A DNA stretch of 6,576 bases. Source: Planctomycetaceae bacterium (GTDB lineage: Bacteria > Planctomycetota > Planctomycetia > Pirellulales > Thermoguttaceae). Below the pieces are notes generated by a model that made no database searches, was not told where the DNA came from, and worked only from the letters and a program-made list of their open reading frames with translations. The stretch is taken from contig JAITQJ010000237.1 in the NCBI GenBank assembly GCA_031288955.1, forward strand, positions 1-6,576, written 5' to 3'. The translations under genes and the position numbers were made by a program. Shown piece after piece: positions 1 through 6,576 of the stretch. Position 1 is the stretch's first letter. Each line of letters starts with the position of its first letter.

Positions 1-2114
1 CTGCTGTCTGCTACCGATGCGCCCTTGCCTTCGGCGTGAACTATCAACGGGTTAATGTCGAACTCCGCTATTTCAGGATGATTCACCACCATTGCCGATG
101 TCCGCAAAACCACGTCCACCACCGCACCAATGTCCCGCTTCGGCGTACCCCGGAAACCGTCCAACTTCTTGAACGCCTTAATCGAATGTACCATCTCTTC
201 CGCCGTTACCTTCCACATCGGAGCCAAACGGAACTGCACGTCCTTTATCAACTCAACGAACGTTCCGCCCAAGCCGAACATCATCAACGGTCCCAAACCG
301 CCGCGGCTGCAACCGACTATCACCTCTTCGCCTTCAGGTGCCATCTGCTCGATAAGAACCGACTCAATCTTCGCTCCCGGCACGTTTTTAGCAATGTTCG
401 CATAAATCTGCTCGTAAGCCTTCTTCGCCCCGTCCGCTCCTTCAACGTTCAAAATCACACCGCCGGCATCGAACTTGTGTTTTACATCGGCAGACATCAC
501 TTTCAGCACGACTTTACTGCCGATACCTGAAACGATTTTTGCGGCTTCGTCGGCTGACTTGGCAATTCCGCTTTTGAGCAAAGGCAGTTTATATGCCTCA
601 AAGAGCGGTCTTGCTTCGGCTTGCGTCAGATACCTTTCCTTATCGCTGCCGAGATAATCGGCGATAACCTTTGCCGCCTTCGCCGTGTCAACGTCTTTGT
701 ATTCAACGTACTTGCGGTCGCTGACGGACTTCATCGCAACCAACTTTGTTGCGGCTGCAAGCGATTTTACCGCATCTTCCGGGAACGCATAGTTCGGCAC
801 GCCCTGGTCAACGAGATTTTTCACGCCTTCGGCAACTTGTTCCACGCCCATAAATGCCGCAACCACCGGCTTACCGGATCTCTTGATAACTTCCGGCAGA
901 ATCTTGCCGACATTATCAGAATCCGTCATTGATTGCGGAGTAAGCACGATAACACCGAGGTCAACATTCGGGTCAGCCATCACGATTTCCGTTGCAACCT
1001 GATACCGGTCGCTGTGCGCATCACCGATAACGTCAACCGGATTATGCAGTGCAGCCGCATCAGGAATCAGCGGATTGTTTTTCAGTGCTTCTTCGGTCTT
1101 CGGGTCGAGATGAGCAAGTTTCAAACCGGCGGCGATTGCCGCATCGGTTGCCATAATACCGGGACCGCCCGCATTGGTGATAATTGCCAAGCGGTTGCCC
1201 TTGGGCAAGGGTTGAGTCGTGTAAAGTGCCGCCAAATCGAAGAGTTCGGAAATCGTATCGACCCGCTGTACACCGGATTGTTTGAAAATCGCAGCGTATT
1301 CCGCATCGCCTCCCGCCAACGAACCGGTGTGAGAGGAAACGGCTTTTGCCCCTTCGGCAGAACGACCGGATTTGATGCAGAGAATCGGTTTGCCTTTTTC
1401 CCAAAAGGTTTTGCTTGCCGCTTCGATAAACTTTTGAGCGTTGCCGATGGATTCAAGATAAAAAGCGATTACCTTCGTGTCGGGGTCATCTGCAAGGTAT
1501 TCCAAGATGTCAATTTCGCTGACATCGGCTTTGTTCCCAAAGGATACGAACTTGCTGAAACCGAGTTGCCGGGCTTCGGCGTAGTCGAGAACGGAGGTAC
1601 AGAACGCACCGGACTGACTGACGAAACCAAGATGTCCTTTCAGTGCGGACTTTGCGGCGAAAGAAGCATTCAGGTTAATCGACGGATTGATAACGCCGAG
1701 ACAGTTCGGACCGATAAGCGGGATACCTGCCTCCCGGACTTTGTCAGTCAACTGTTTTTCGAGTTCCGTCCCTTCTTTACCGGATTCTTTGAAACCGGCG
1801 GAGATGATAACGAGACCTTTTACGCCTTTTGCCTTGCATTGGTCAACGGTATCAAGGACGAACTTGGCGTTGAGACAAAGGACGGCGAGGTCAACGTTTC
1901 CGGGGACATCACCCACGGTTTTATAAACCTTTTTGCCGAGAATTTCGTCTGCTTTCGGATTGATGGGATACACTTCGCCGACAAAGGGTTTGCCGTCTTT
2001 TGGGGCGGCAAGGTTGGCGAGCAGGTCGTTGCCGACGGTACCGGGCTTGGTTGATGCGCCGATAACGGCGATTGATTTCGGTTTGAAAATAGCCTCAAGT
2101 TTTGATGCAGACAC
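1..2114 (-). CDS. Acetate/acyl-CoA ligase (ADP-forming), fused alpha-beta; 3' end cut by the window edge
   Basis: NDP-forming acyl-CoA synthetase: acyl-CoA + ADP + Pi gives the free acid + CoA + ATP, a cytosolic step that makes ATP at the end of acid-producing fermentation. The GTG at 2114 opens 704 codons without a stop. The N-terminal CoA-binding Rossmann domain begins with IFKPKSIAVIGAS (about residues 8-20). A succinyl-CoA-ligase-like domain follows, containing GPNCLG, a VSFGNKADVSEIDILEYL stretch and SHTGSLAGG. His262 in SHTG aligns with the phospho-histidine of this superfamily. The C-terminal ATP-grasp (beta) part, about 470-704, has KHKFDAGGV with His546 (second, beta-side histidine), MMFGLGGTFVE, and EFDINPLIV just before the edge. 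Fused enzymes are usually about 700 residues, so only a few codons are missing. One oddity is RGGLGP (604-609), where relatives usually have an Arg-Asp-containing motif. The true acyl substrate cannot be read from sequence; acetate is the default. It is transcribed divergently from the restriction genes, with no evident functional link. Confidence 0.93.
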   Translation of the reverse strand, partial: MSASKLEAIFKPKSIAVIGASTKPGTVGNDLLANLAAPKDGKPFVGEVYPINPKADEILGKKVYKTVGDVPGNVDLAVLCLNAKFVLDTVDQCKAKGVKGLVIISAGFKESGKEGTELEKQLTDKVREAGIPLIGPNCLGVINPSINLNASFAAKSALKGHLGFVSQSGAFCTSVLDYAEARQLGFSKFVSFGNKADVSEIDILEYLADDPDTKVIAFYLESIGNAQKFIEAASKTFWEKGKPILCIKSGRSAEGAKAVSSHTGSLAGGDAEYAAIFKQSGVQRVDTISELFDLAALYTTQPLPKGNRLAIITNAGGPGIMATDAAIAAGLKLAHLDPKTEEALKNNPLIPDAAALHNPVDVIGDAHSDRYQVATEIVMADPNVDLGVIVLTPQSMTDSDNVGKILPEVIKRSGKPVVAAFMGVEQVAEGVKNLVDQGVPNYAFPEDAVKSLAAATKLVAMKSVSDRKYVEYKDVDTAKAAKVIADYLGSDKERYLTQAEARPLFEAYKLPLLKSGIAKSADEAAKIVSGIGSKVVLKVMSADVKHKFDAGGVILNVEGADGAKKAYEQIYANIAKNVPGAKIESVLIEQMAPEGEEVIVGCSRGGLGPLMMFGLGGTFVELIKDVQFRLAPMWKVTAEEMVHSIKAFKKLDGFRGTPKRDIGAVVDVVLRTSAMVVNHPEIAEFDINPLIVHAEGKGASVADS

Positions 2115-2123
2115 GTTATAATA

Positions 2124-2128
2124 TCCTT
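2124..2128 (-). promoter_or_regulatory. Ribosome binding site that supports the GTG start at 2114
   Basis: On the minus strand AAGGA lies nine bases before the GTG at 2114-2112. No in-frame ATG nearby leaves the CoA-binding domain intact: the domain motif IFKPKSIAVIGAS starts only eight codons in. This site therefore decides the GTG start. A TACAAT box on the minus strand (2201-2196) could be a -10 element for this gene, but no convincing -35 stands at the right distance. Confidence 0.7.
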
Positions 2129-2229
2129 GTTTATGGGGGTGAAACTTTAACGGGGGAGACAAACAACCTGCTGCCTCTTCCGACGATGCACACAAATTGT
2201 ACCCGCACCGCAAAGGAAAAGATAGTCCT

Positions 2230-2279
2230 CCGACTTATTTTCCTTGTGTACCGCCGGAATTCAGGATAAAATGAGTCGG
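2230..2279. repeat. Inverted repeat, 12-bp arms, bracketing the restriction gene promoter
   Basis: The left arm CCGACTTATTTT (2230-2241) and right arm AAAATGAGTCGG (2268-2279) match at 11 of 12 positions, and the one mismatch would be a G-U pair in RNA. The arms are separated by 26 bases. The left arm ends just upstream of a -35-like hexamer and the right arm covers the -10-like hexamer. A dimeric repressor holding both arms, or the right arm alone, would block transcription. A shorter competing inverted repeat, AAGGAAAA (2213-2220) with TTTTCCTT (2238-2245), shares bases with the left arm. The repeat is visible directly; the operator role is inferred. No regulator gene is seen in the window. 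Confidence 0.5.
2244..2272 (+). promoter_or_regulatory. Candidate sigma-70-type promoter for the restriction-modification genes
   Basis: A TTGTGT hexamer (2244-2249, three of six to TTGACA) is followed after exactly 17 bases by TAAAAT (2267-2272, five of six to TATAAT). Transcription would start near 2279, giving a leader of about 46 bases before the ATG at 2326. This also argues against translation from the GTG at 2281, which would leave almost no leader. The two methylase genes would form one transcript from here. The match is moderate and unproven. Confidence 0.45.
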
Positions 2280-2325
2280 CGTGTTGATTTTGCCTATCCG
2301 AAATTGTAAGACTGCGCAATGCGTT

Positions 2326-5142
2326 ATGACGGACAAAGAAGACTGCTTCAAACAGGTTCAGGCACTTGCGGGCAAGTTTCTACGCAATCGTGAACACTAC
2401 GAGTCCCCCGACTTCAACGAGCAAAGTACCCGATTGGAATTCATCAATCCGCTCTTTGAAGCCCTCGGCTGGGACATCGGAAACAACAAGCAGAATTCGC
2501 CGGACTATCAGGAAGTTGTCCTTGAAAAAGCCGACAGCAATAAAAAACGTCCCGATTACACTTTTCGGGTCGGCGAAAAACCAATGTTTTACGTCGAGGC
2601 AAAAAAGCCGGGCGTTCACATTAGCAAGGGAAAAGAAGGCAGTCAAGCGTCCTATCAACTCCGCCGGTACGCCTGGAATTCAAAACTCGCCCTTTCCATC
2701 GTAACCAATTTCAAGGAAATCATCGTCTATGACTGTACCAAAAAACCGGAAGAACAAGAGAAGGTTTCGCCGCTCTGCTATCTGAAAACAGAAAATTTTT
2801 CGGCAAGCAGCAGTTTACTCGGTGATGATTTTCATAAGGAATTTGATTTCCTTTGGGATACCTTCGCCAGAGACAATGTCTGGGGCGGGAATCTTGATAG
2901 ATACACTCAAACCGGCATCGATTCCAAAGGTATTGTGACTGTTGACGACGACTTTTTGCATAGGCTTGAAGGTTGGCGGAGAAAACTGGCAGACGATATT
3001 TATCGTAACAATAAGCATCTTACCGAAAAGGAACTCAACTTTGCCGTTCAGCAAACGTTGGACAGGATTGTATTTCTGCGGATTGCCGAAGACCGCGAAA
3101 TTGAACCGGACAATAGCGTTGCCAAAGCCGTCGATACGTATGAAAATCGCGGCTCTTATCGTCAACTTTTCTGTTTGTTTGAGCGGGCTGACGAAAAATA
3201 CAACTCCGGGCTTTTTAATTTTGAGGCAGATACGATAAGTCAATCGCTGTCAATCAGTAATAACATCATCAAGGAAATCGTTAATGCGCTTTACCGATAC
3301 TATGATTTTTCGGTTATTCCGATAGAAATTCTCGGCAGTGCTTACGAGCGTTTTTTGGGGAAGACGGTTATTATTACGCCGGACAAGACGGCGGCTGTCA
3401 TTGAAAAGCCGGAAGTCCGCAAGGCGGGCGGCGTTTTTTATACTCCGCAGTACATTGTGGAGTACATCGTCAAAAATACGCTCGGAACACAACTTGAAGG
3501 CAAGACGGCAAAGGAAGCCGCTCAAATTAAAATCGTTGACCCGGCTTGCGGCAGCGGAAGTTTCCTCGTCGGGGCATATCAGTTTTTGCTCCGCTGGTAT
3601 CAAAAACATTACGCGGATAGGGGAGCGTCAAAAGGTCGTTCCAATGACCCGATTACACCGGACGGACTTCTCACGATAGAAGAACGCAAGCGGATTCTGC
3701 TCAATAACATTTACGGAACGGATATTGACGCAACTGCCGTCGAGGTAACCAAGTTATCACTTCTTCTGGAATGTATGAAAGGGGTTACCACAGCGACGGT
3801 CAATCGGCTCAAAAGTATGAACGAACGGGTTTTACCGAACATTGACGGGAATATCCGCTGCGGAAATTCGCTGGTCGGGAATGATGTCTATTTACAGGAT
3901 AGAGCCGCATTTTCCGAAGAGGAAAAATACAAAATCAACGCTTTCGATTGGCGGCAGGAATTTAAGGACGTGTTTAAGAGCGGCGGCTTCGGTATTGTGA
4001 TTAGCAATCCGCCGTATGGAGCGGCATTGACCGCTGCTGAGCGGGATTATCTGGAACGTCAATTTAACATCGGCAATACAGATACAGCGGCATTGTTTTT
4101 ACTTCAGGCGCAGAAACTTTTACACGCAACGGGCAAGAGCGGCGTAATTATTCCGAAGGCGTTTACTTATGCGTCAAACTGGCAGAAAGTCCGGCAGGCT
4201 TTGCTCAATGATATAGAAAATGTCGCCGACTGCGGGCGGGTTTGGAACAAAGTCAAACTTGAAATGTGTATAGGCATTTTTCAAAAAGAAAACCGCCAAA
4301 AATACTTTACGTATTCCAGCCGAACCGGTAAGGATATTGACTTGCTGGGCAAACAGAGACGGTCTCTGTGTACAGAGTTCGATTTGATTCTAAACGGTAT
4401 TAGCGAACAAGAAATCGCAATCGCCTTAAAGGTTAAACATAATAATAATGATAAGGTGCTTAACGATTTTATCGAAAACAGACGGGGCGGAATGTTGCAG
4501 GGAGAAATTTCTGAATCGGGCAGTATCCGGGTTTTGAGCGGTAAGCAAGTCCGCAGGTACTATTTAGAGACGGATAAAATCAAGGGACGAATCTACAAAG
4601 GACGTGTTACAGATGAAAAATCGCGGATTGCGGATAATGCCGTATTTGTACAAAATATCGTTGCGCACATTGCCCGTCCCGCACCGCATATTAAGATAAT
4701 TGCTTGCTTAAATGATGCCGACAAAGAAAAATTCGTGATACTTGATACTATCAATCAGTTAACGGTAAAAACAAATTTATCCCCTGTCTTTGTACTGGCA
4801 ATAATTAATTCGCGGCTTGTTTCGTGGTACGGCTATCATTTTGTTTATGCTCACGCAATTCGGACAATGCACTTTGACTCTACGGCGACAGCAAAGATAC
4901 CGTTTCCCGACATTAACCTTTCACGAAAGGCAGACAAGCAGGTACATAACCGGATAGTTGACCTTGTCGGTCGGTTAATGGACTTGAAAAAGAAGGAAAA
5001 AGACGCCAATGAAATGCGGAGTTGGAACGTATTTCACCGCCAAATTGAGTCGATTGACGGTGAAATTGACCGCTTGGTCTATCGACTTTACGGACTGACG
5101 GACGCGGAGATTAAAATTATAGAAAAAGATGCGAAGGTATGA
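2326..5142 (+). CDS. Type IIG restriction-modification enzyme (Eco57I-like nuclease-methylase-specificity fusion)
   Basis: Single-chain restriction enzyme and N6-adenine methyltransferase of 938 residues, within the usual Type IIG range. The N-terminal HsdR_N-like nuclease (about 1-130) contains RLEFINPLFEALGWD, then PD77, E91-A-K93: a PD-(D/E)xK site. A helical connector (about 190-360) leads to the methylase: FYTPQYIV (371-378), SAM-binding motif I DPACGSGSF (405-413), NIYGTDID, and catalytic motif IV NPPY (561-564). The C-terminal recognition part (about 700-870) has RGGMLQGEI, LSGKQVRRYY (737-746) and INSRLVSWYG (827-836). It closes with a charged helix and GEIDRLVYRLYGLT, the usual end of this family. 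All catalytic motifs are intact, so both activities are expected. ATG 2326 is chosen because family N-termini begin just before this point. An upstream in-frame GTG (2281) would add 15 unlikely residues. The ribosome binding site is weak. The recognition sequence cannot be predicted from the protein. The gene looks more A+T-rich than the ligase, which fits acquisition by transfer. Confidence 0.92.
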   Translation: MTDKEDCFKQVQALAGKFLRNREHYESPDFNEQSTRLEFINPLFEALGWDIGNNKQNSPDYQEVVLEKADSNKKRPDYTFRVGEKPMFYVEAKKPGVHISKGKEGSQASYQLRRYAWNSKLALSIVTNFKEIIVYDCTKKPEEQEKVSPLCYLKTENFSASSSLLGDDFHKEFDFLWDTFARDNVWGGNLDRYTQTGIDSKGIVTVDDDFLHRLEGWRRKLADDIYRNNKHLTEKELNFAVQQTLDRIVFLRIAEDREIEPDNSVAKAVDTYENRGSYRQLFCLFERADEKYNSGLFNFEADTISQSLSISNNIIKEIVNALYRYYDFSVIPIEILGSAYERFLGKTVIITPDKTAAVIEKPEVRKAGGVFYTPQYIVEYIVKNTLGTQLEGKTAKEAAQIKIVDPACGSGSFLVGAYQFLLRWYQKHYADRGASKGRSNDPITPDGLLTIEERKRILLNNIYGTDIDATAVEVTKLSLLLECMKGVTTATVNRLKSMNERVLPNIDGNIRCGNSLVGNDVYLQDRAAFSEEEKYKINAFDWRQEFKDVFKSGGFGIVISNPPYGAALTAAERDYLERQFNIGNTDTAALFLLQAQKLLHATGKSGVIIPKAFTYASNWQKVRQALLNDIENVADCGRVWNKVKLEMCIGIFQKENRQKYFTYSSRTGKDIDLLGKQRRSLCTEFDLILNGISEQEIAIALKVKHNNNDKVLNDFIENRRGGMLQGEISESGSIRVLSGKQVRRYYLETDKIKGRIYKGRVTDEKSRIADNAVFVQNIVAHIARPAPHIKIIACLNDADKEKFVILDTINQLTVKTNLSPVFVLAIINSRLVSWYGYHFVYAHAIRTMHFDSTATAKIPFPDINLSRKADKQVHNRIVDLVGRLMDLKKKEKDANEMRSWNVFHRQIESIDGEIDRLVYRLYGLTDAEIKIIEKDAKV
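3836..3875 (+). repeat. 40-bp perfect direct repeat, copy 1 (inside the Type IIG gene)
   Basis: This stretch encodes NIDGNIRCGNSLV (from Asn505), between methylase motifs I and IV, and is identical base for base to 5540-5579. The similarity extends left to 3823 with three mismatches in 13 bases. Elsewhere the two methylase genes differ at many third codon positions even where the protein is conserved (for example around motif I), so unbroken identity over 13 codons stands out. The copies are 1704 bp apart, a multiple of three, and the two genes are in the same reading frame. Confidence 0.9.
5133..5137 (+). promoter_or_regulatory. Ribosome binding site for the second methylase gene, inside the end of the first
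   Basis: GAAGG at 5133-5137 lies within the last codons of the Type IIG gene and eight bases before ATG 5146. With the TGA stop at 5140-5142 only three bases from the ATG, the second gene is probably translated by coupling from the same message. The site supports 5146 as a genuine start even though the protein lacks the usual N-terminal half of the family. Confidence 0.65.
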
Positions 5143-5145
5143 CGA

Positions 5146-6564
5146 ATGGAACCAGACGAACTCGGTAGGATTTACGAAGAAACTCTTGAAAACGATGTCC
5201 GAAAATCCGGCGGCATTTACTATACTCCGCAGTATATTGTTGATTACATTGTAAAAGACACAGTCGGAAAATTCGTTGAAGATAAATCATCGGCAGAGAT
5301 TGACGAAATAAAAATCGTTGACCCAGCCTGCGGTGCTGGTATATTTTTACTCGGTGCCTATCAGTTTTTGCTTGATTGGTATAAAAAACACTACCGAAGG
5401 GAATTAACCTTTGAGGAGAGAACACATATTTTGAAGAACAATATCTATGGTGTTGATATTGACTCTTTTGCCGTCAAACTGACGAAATATGCTCTCCGGC
5501 AAAAATGCTCCAAAGGATTTGCAAGCGAGCGGGTTCTAGCGAACATTGACGGGAATATCCGCTGCGGAAATTCGCTGGTTGGTGAGAATTTTTACAAGGG
5601 CAAGGATTTGTCGCAGTTCAGCGACGAGTTTTTGCGGCAGGTCAACGCTTTTGATTGGCACAGGAATTTTCCGCAGGTGTTTGGGCAGAGTAGCGGCAGC
5701 AAGGCGGCAGGTTTTGACATTGTGATTGGCAACCCGCCTTACACGTATTTGATACCGGCAGTCATTCAGGAGTATTTTCAAGAGAATTACCAATTCCAGA
5801 ATTATCAGAAGGATTTGTATCTCCTTTTCCTCGAAAAGTATTCCCAAATTTTGCGGCAGGGCGGCACCTTTGGAGTCATTGTTTCCAACACGTGGCTTTT
5901 GTCATTAACGTATCAAAAAATCCGGCAGTATCTGACATCACATTACACTTGGCGAAAGATTCTCCATTTACCGAAGCCGGTGTTTAGGCAGGCTGTGGTC
6001 GATACGCACTGTTTGATTTTTGACTACCAAAAGGCAGACGGAAAATATCAGTTCGATGTCGATGTCTATCAAAATGAGGAGTATCCGCTGCTTCACAAAC
6101 TTTTGTCATCAGATATTCCCTGTGACGGTTCGCCGATTAACATTATAGCGGACAAAGACCTGCGCAAAATTGCCGGAAAAATTCTCAAACGGTGCCAGCC
6201 GCTGAAGGATTATTGTAACGTTTTTAGCGGAGTGGTTCCGTTTGAAAAAGGTGCCGGTACTCCGCCGCAAACGGCAAAGATGATGCGCACGAAGCCGTAT
6301 GTCGTTGAGGGACAACGACCGGGCAAAGAGTGGTCGCCGCTTCTTCGCGGCAGTTTGATTCACCGTTACACCAACAGATGGGACAGAAATTATTGGATAC
6401 TTTACGGAAATAATTTAGCGGCTCCCCGTAATCCGGCAATTTTCAAAGCGGATGAAAAAAATTGTGGTTCGTCAAACCGGCGATTCGTTGATTGCCGCAT
6501 TGATAGGGAAAAATATTATTTGCCGGAAAAACCTTCACATCATTCTCAACAACAGCAAGTATGA
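5146..6564 (+). CDS. Eco57I-like N6-adenine methylase/specificity protein without nuclease domain; frameshifted near the 3' end
   Basis: Paralogue of the methylase half of the upstream gene, starting at the connector-methylase boundary (MEPDELGRIYEE, matching PIEILGSAYERF of the upstream protein). It has YYTPQYIVDYIV, SAM-binding motif I DPACGAG (59-65), NIYGVDID, and catalytic motif IV NPPY (196-199), all intact. The region after NPPY differs completely from the upstream protein, so it should recognise a different DNA sequence. The TaqI-type recognition domain has VFSGVVPFEKG (359-369) and LLRGSLIHRY (399-408). No PD-(D/E)xK segment is present. Residues 1-438 look genuine. After the A7 run at 6455-6461 the frame reads about 34 unrelated residues to a TGA at 6562-6564, while the proper domain continues in the next frame. 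It may be a stand-alone modification enzyme (Eco57I itself has a separate methylase besides its fused enzyme), a spare recognition cassette, or a decaying truncated copy. As read, the product is probably inactive in sequence recognition. Confidence 0.85.
   Translation: MEPDELGRIYEETLENDVRKSGGIYYTPQYIVDYIVKDTVGKFVEDKSSAEIDEIKIVDPACGAGIFLLGAYQFLLDWYKKHYRRELTFEERTHILKNNIYGVDIDSFAVKLTKYALRQKCSKGFASERVLANIDGNIRCGNSLVGENFYKGKDLSQFSDEFLRQVNAFDWHRNFPQVFGQSSGSKAAGFDIVIGNPPYTYLIPAVIQEYFQENYQFQNYQKDLYLLFLEKYSQILRQGGTFGVIVSNTWLLSLTYQKIRQYLTSHYTWRKILHLPKPVFRQAVVDTHCLIFDYQKADGKYQFDVDVYQNEEYPLLHKLLSSDIPCDGSPINIIADKDLRKIAGKILKRCQPLKDYCNVFSGVVPFEKGAGTPPQTAKMMRTKPYVVEGQRPGKEWSPLLRGSLIHRYTNRWDRNYWILYGNNLAAPRNPAIFKADEKNCGSSNRRFVDCRIDREKYYLPEKPSHHSQQQQV
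5540..5579 (+). repeat. 40-bp perfect direct repeat, copy 2 (inside the second methylase gene)
   Basis: Identical to 3836-3875 and in the same reading frame. It encodes NIDGNIRCGNSLV (from Asn133), between motif I and NPPY. Crossing over with copy 1 would delete 1704 bp (568 codons) without changing the frame. The product would join residues 1 to about 505 of the Type IIG enzyme (nuclease and motif I) to residues from about 133 of this protein (NPPY and its recognition domain). Confidence 0.9.
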
Positions 6565-6576
6565 TTTGCGGTTTAT
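6455..6576 (+). pseudogene. A7 tract and out-of-frame continuation of the recognition domain, open at the window edge
   Basis: Seven A residues (6455-6461) interrupt the second methylase gene. Read with six, the frame continues as ...DEKIVVRQTGDSLIAALIGK, then NIICRKNLHIILNNSKYDLRF, without a stop to the window end. KIVVRQTGD and the following ILNNSKYDLRF are the expected continuation of a TaqI-type C-terminal specificity domain, directly after NPAIFKADEK in the original frame. Skipping one base forward (or removing one A) restores the gene. A backward one-base slip, the usual bacterial A-run frameshift, does not. The cause may be a sequencing or assembly error, a fixed mutation, or a slippage switch. 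Confidence 0.85.

Noticed and set aside
933..2054. A 373-codon open frame on the plus strand, with smaller plus-strand frames at 36-530 and 621-932
   Set aside because: They are antisense to the acyl-CoA ligase, whose minus-strand translation shows all family motifs. Their products resemble nothing recognisable and are rich in Cys, Arg and Phe, as expected for a shadow frame.
2117..2122. A perfect TATAAT on the plus strand
   Set aside because: No -35-like hexamer is found at 16-18 bases, and it overlaps the start region of the minus-strand gene. It is most likely chance in the A+T-rich spacer before the GTG start.
2281..2325. An N-terminal extension of the Type IIG protein from GTG 2281
   Set aside because: It would begin almost at the predicted transcription start, has no ribosome binding site, and adds 15 residues not typical of the family. 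ATG 2326 gives the usual N-terminus.
4438..4452. AAT-AAT-AAT run in the Type IIG recognition region as a possible slippage tract
   Set aside because: There are only about three repeats, and changes of three bases keep the frame. At most it would vary a short Asn run.
5140..5142. TGA recoded as an amino acid joining the two methylase genes
   Set aside because: Long frames in the window contain no in-frame TGA and use TGG for Trp, and the upstream protein ends at the normal family C-terminus.
6455..6461. Programmed -1 ribosomal frameshifting at the A-rich heptamer
   Set aside because: The rescue frame needs a +1 (or -2) shift. A -1 slip would not enter the frame encoding the conserved domain.
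1..6576. CRISPR arrays, tRNA or rRNA genes, insertion sequences, integrases or phage genes
   Set aside because: None are seen. No regularly spaced short repeats, cloverleaf-like segments or transposase motifs were noticed on either strand by eye.

Overview
The window is bacterial-type DNA: compact, intron-free genes with Shine-Dalgarno-like sites and no sign of stop-codon reassignment, since long frames run with TGG for Trp and no internal TGA. It does not identify a species. The one housekeeping gene encodes a fused alpha-beta ADP-forming acyl-CoA synthetase, a family common in archaea and in fermentative or anaerobic bacteria, so an anaerobic or fermentative host is a reasonable but weak inference.

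Layout. (1) Positions 1-2114, minus strand: a nearly complete acetate/acyl-CoA ligase (ADP-forming) that starts at GTG 2114 and runs off the left edge a few codons before its expected end. Its frame has no stop inside the window. The sizeable plus-strand open frames over the same DNA are antisense shadows. (2) Positions 2115-2325: a divergent intergenic region with a plausible plus-strand promoter bracketed by a 12-bp-arm inverted repeat. (3) Positions 2326-5142, plus strand: a complete single-chain Type IIG restriction-modification enzyme with an N-terminal PD-(D/E)xK nuclease, an Eco57I-like N6-adenine methylase and a C-terminal specificity domain. (4) From 5146, plus strand, three bases after the previous stop and in the same frame: a second Eco57I-like methylase plus specificity domain. 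It lacks the nuclease part and carries a target-recognition region unlike the first. Its frame is broken at an A7 run (6455-6461), and the rest of the recognition domain continues in the next frame to the window edge.

The two methylase genes share a 40-bp perfect direct repeat (3836-3875 and 5540-5579), spaced by exactly 1704 bp (568 codons). Recombination between the copies would fuse the nuclease and first half of the upstream enzyme, in frame, to the recognition domain of the downstream gene. With the A7 tract in that domain, the locus looks like either a specificity-switching or phase-variable restriction system, or a decaying tandem duplication. The sequence alone cannot decide between them.
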